Source: Megaustenia siamemsis (lineage: Eukaryota; Mollusca; Gastropoda; Stylommatophora; Ariophantidae). From it: a DNA stretch of 64,000 nucleotides. The position numbers were made by a program, and so were the translations under genes. Every line of letters starts with the position of its first letter. Positions within the stretch are counted from its first letter, which is position 1. The notes below the pieces were generated by a model. That model made no database searches. It saw only the letters and a program-made list of their open reading frames with translations, and was not told the DNA's origin. The stretch covers positions 21,394,779-21,458,778 of the forward strand of contig JAVIAB010000049.1 in the NCBI GenBank assembly GCA_032433765.1, written 5' to 3'. Below, in pieces: positions 62,717 through 64,000 of the stretch.

Positions 62717-62744
62717 CTGCAAAGAATAGTGAGGAATTGCACAA

Positions 62745-63990
62745 ACAAATATTATTAACATGCTGTCTAACAAATAACAAAATAGTAATATGATATCGAA
62801 CAAATAAACAAGTTATTAATATCTATCTATCTATCTATTGACCTTTCGAGTCGTTAACCAAGATACTCCTTCTCTTATCTGAATTTTGTTCTAGCAGTTT
62901 TAAATTCTTTTAAAGATATTTATCAAATCTCGCTATTTGTCTCTGTTCTTTGCAAGCAGCTCTATCTCATTGAGGGAGCCGAATCCTGCTGCTCTTGCCT
63001 CTCTCATCAATGTTCTTCTCAGTGTCTCTCTGGGTCTTCCTCTTACCTGTTGTTTCCCATATGAGGGCTTGCTTTGCTATTCGGTTATTATCTTTTCTCA
63101 TCACATGTCCAACATATGACCATCGTCTTTTCTTTATTACTGAAGATATTAATGGTTGATTGGCGATTTCTCTAATTTCCTCGTTTGTTTTTAATTCGTT
63201 CCACGCTATACCAAGTATTTTCCTTAGACATTTATTTTTGAATGCGTTCAACTTTGTTTCTATATCTCTTGTTGTTTTCCAGCTTTCACACGCATACGTA
63301 AGGGTTGATAGTACATTTGATTTAAATAGTCTAAGTTTTGTGTTTGTGCTGATGAGTTTTGATTTCCACAACTTTTCAAGGCATCTGAAAGACACTGCTG
63401 CTTTAGCTACTCTTGATTCTAATTTCATATTAATATGCTATCTAACTATTAAACAAGTTATTAATATGCTGTATTATAAATAACAAAATATTAATATTAT
63501 ATCTAACAATTAAACAAGCTATTAATATAATATCAAACAATTAAACAAGTCATTAATAAGCATCTAACAATTAAACAAGTTATTAATAAGCTGTCTAACA
63601 ATTAAACAAGTTATTAAACAAGTTATTAATAAGCTATCTAACAATTAAACAAGTTATTAATAAGCTATCTAACAATTAAACAAGTTATTAATAAGCTATC
63701 TAACAATTAAACAAGTTATTAATAAGCTATCTAACAATTAAACAAGTTATTAATATGCTGTCTAACAAATAACAAATTATTAATATGATGTCTAACAAAT
63801 AACAAATTATTAATATGCTGTCTAACAAATAAACAAGTTATTAAAATGCTGTCTAACAAATAACAAAATAGTAATATGCTAACAAATACAAAAATTATTA
63901 ATACACTGTCTAACAAATACAAACAAAATTATCAATATTCTAACAAATAAAAACAAAATTATTAATATACTGTCTAACAAATAAAACCAC
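62745..63990. repeat. About 31-bp AT-rich array interrupted by a LINE-A copy
   Basis: Units of TAACAATTAAACAAGTTATT plus AATAAGCTATC occupy 63430-63990, continue beyond the window edge in degenerate form, and also occur at 62745-62825 left of the LINE-A copy. The LINE therefore inserted into a pre-existing array. Confidence 0.88.
62828..63425 (-). mobile_element. LINE-A 3' fragment inside AT-rich array
   Basis: The minus strand encodes SFRCLEKLWKSKLISTNTKL, TYACESWKTTRDIETKLNAF, KCLRKILGIAWNELKTNEEI and GHVMRKDNNRIAKQALIWET. A short deletion disrupts the GRPRETL region. ATAG tail at 62822-62840. Confidence 0.9.
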
Positions 63991-64000
63991 TTCAGTTATC

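Noticed and set aside
1..64000. Search for a novel defence, biosynthetic or otherwise operon-like system
   Set aside because: No clustered intact genes exist in this window. Apart from the exchanger exons, all coding-like sequence is retroelement debris.

Overview
The window is AT-rich nuclear DNA from an animal, probably an invertebrate. A mollusc (perhaps a heterobranch gastropod) is my guess from the mix of RTE-like LINEs, tRNA-derived SINEs, a Penelope-like element and many minisatellites; the sequence does not prove it. There is no prokaryotic gene organisation. No long open reading frame here is a host gene. Nearly all long frames are either minisatellites whose period is a multiple of three or decayed reverse-transcriptase fragments.

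The one host gene I can support lies on the minus strand and spans almost the whole window. Twelve short exons (28 to 122 bases) run from 62716 down to 2930 and together encode about 300 residues of the membrane domain of a SLC9A-type Na+/H+ exchanger. Nearly every exon has GT/AG borders, and reading frame is kept across almost every junction. Both ends of the gene lie outside the window. Two defects are visible: a missing base in the exon at 6250-6344, and no AG acceptor in front of the exon ending at 18686. The second falls exactly where the conserved Asn-Asp pair should be completed.

Everything else is intron filled with repeats. (1) Non-LTR retrotransposon pieces of at least five families, named here LINE-A to LINE-E, plus RNase H-bearing LINE pieces; one LINE-D copy (27.3-30.6 kb) keeps both the AP-endonuclease and the reverse transcriptase. 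(2) Several tRNA-headed SINE families, many with clear target-site duplications, plus an ATAG-tailed short repeat that shares its 3' tail with LINE-A. (3) A Penelope-like element with a GIY-YIG domain, and two relics of its terminal region. (4) A TTAA-flanked MITE-like pair and two unclassified dispersed repeats. (5) About twenty minisatellites, the largest a 6.7-kb array of a 33-bp unit.

Layout. 0-5 kb: minisatellite with a SINE, then two LINE-C copies in opposite orientation around the last exon. 5-15 kb: LINE and SINE pieces, repeat REP-H, a 30-bp array, and exons at 6.3 and 9.1 kb. 15-26 kb: 35-bp array, exons at 17.8 and 18.7 kb, 33-bp array. 26-35 kb: LINE-D and a nested LINE/SINE complex. 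35-51 kb: exons at 35.3, 38.4, 41.5, 45.6 and 51.0 kb among LINEs, SINEs and the Penelope-like element. 51-64 kb: LINE fragments, arrays seeded inside LINE-A coding sequence, and the first two visible exons at 56.7 and 62.7 kb.

The most interesting points are the hidden exchanger gene and its two defects, minisatellites that grew out of the 3' coding ends of LINEs, a LINE and a SINE inserted at the same target site, a SINE trimer inside one target-site duplication, and inverted LINE arrays flanking an exon.
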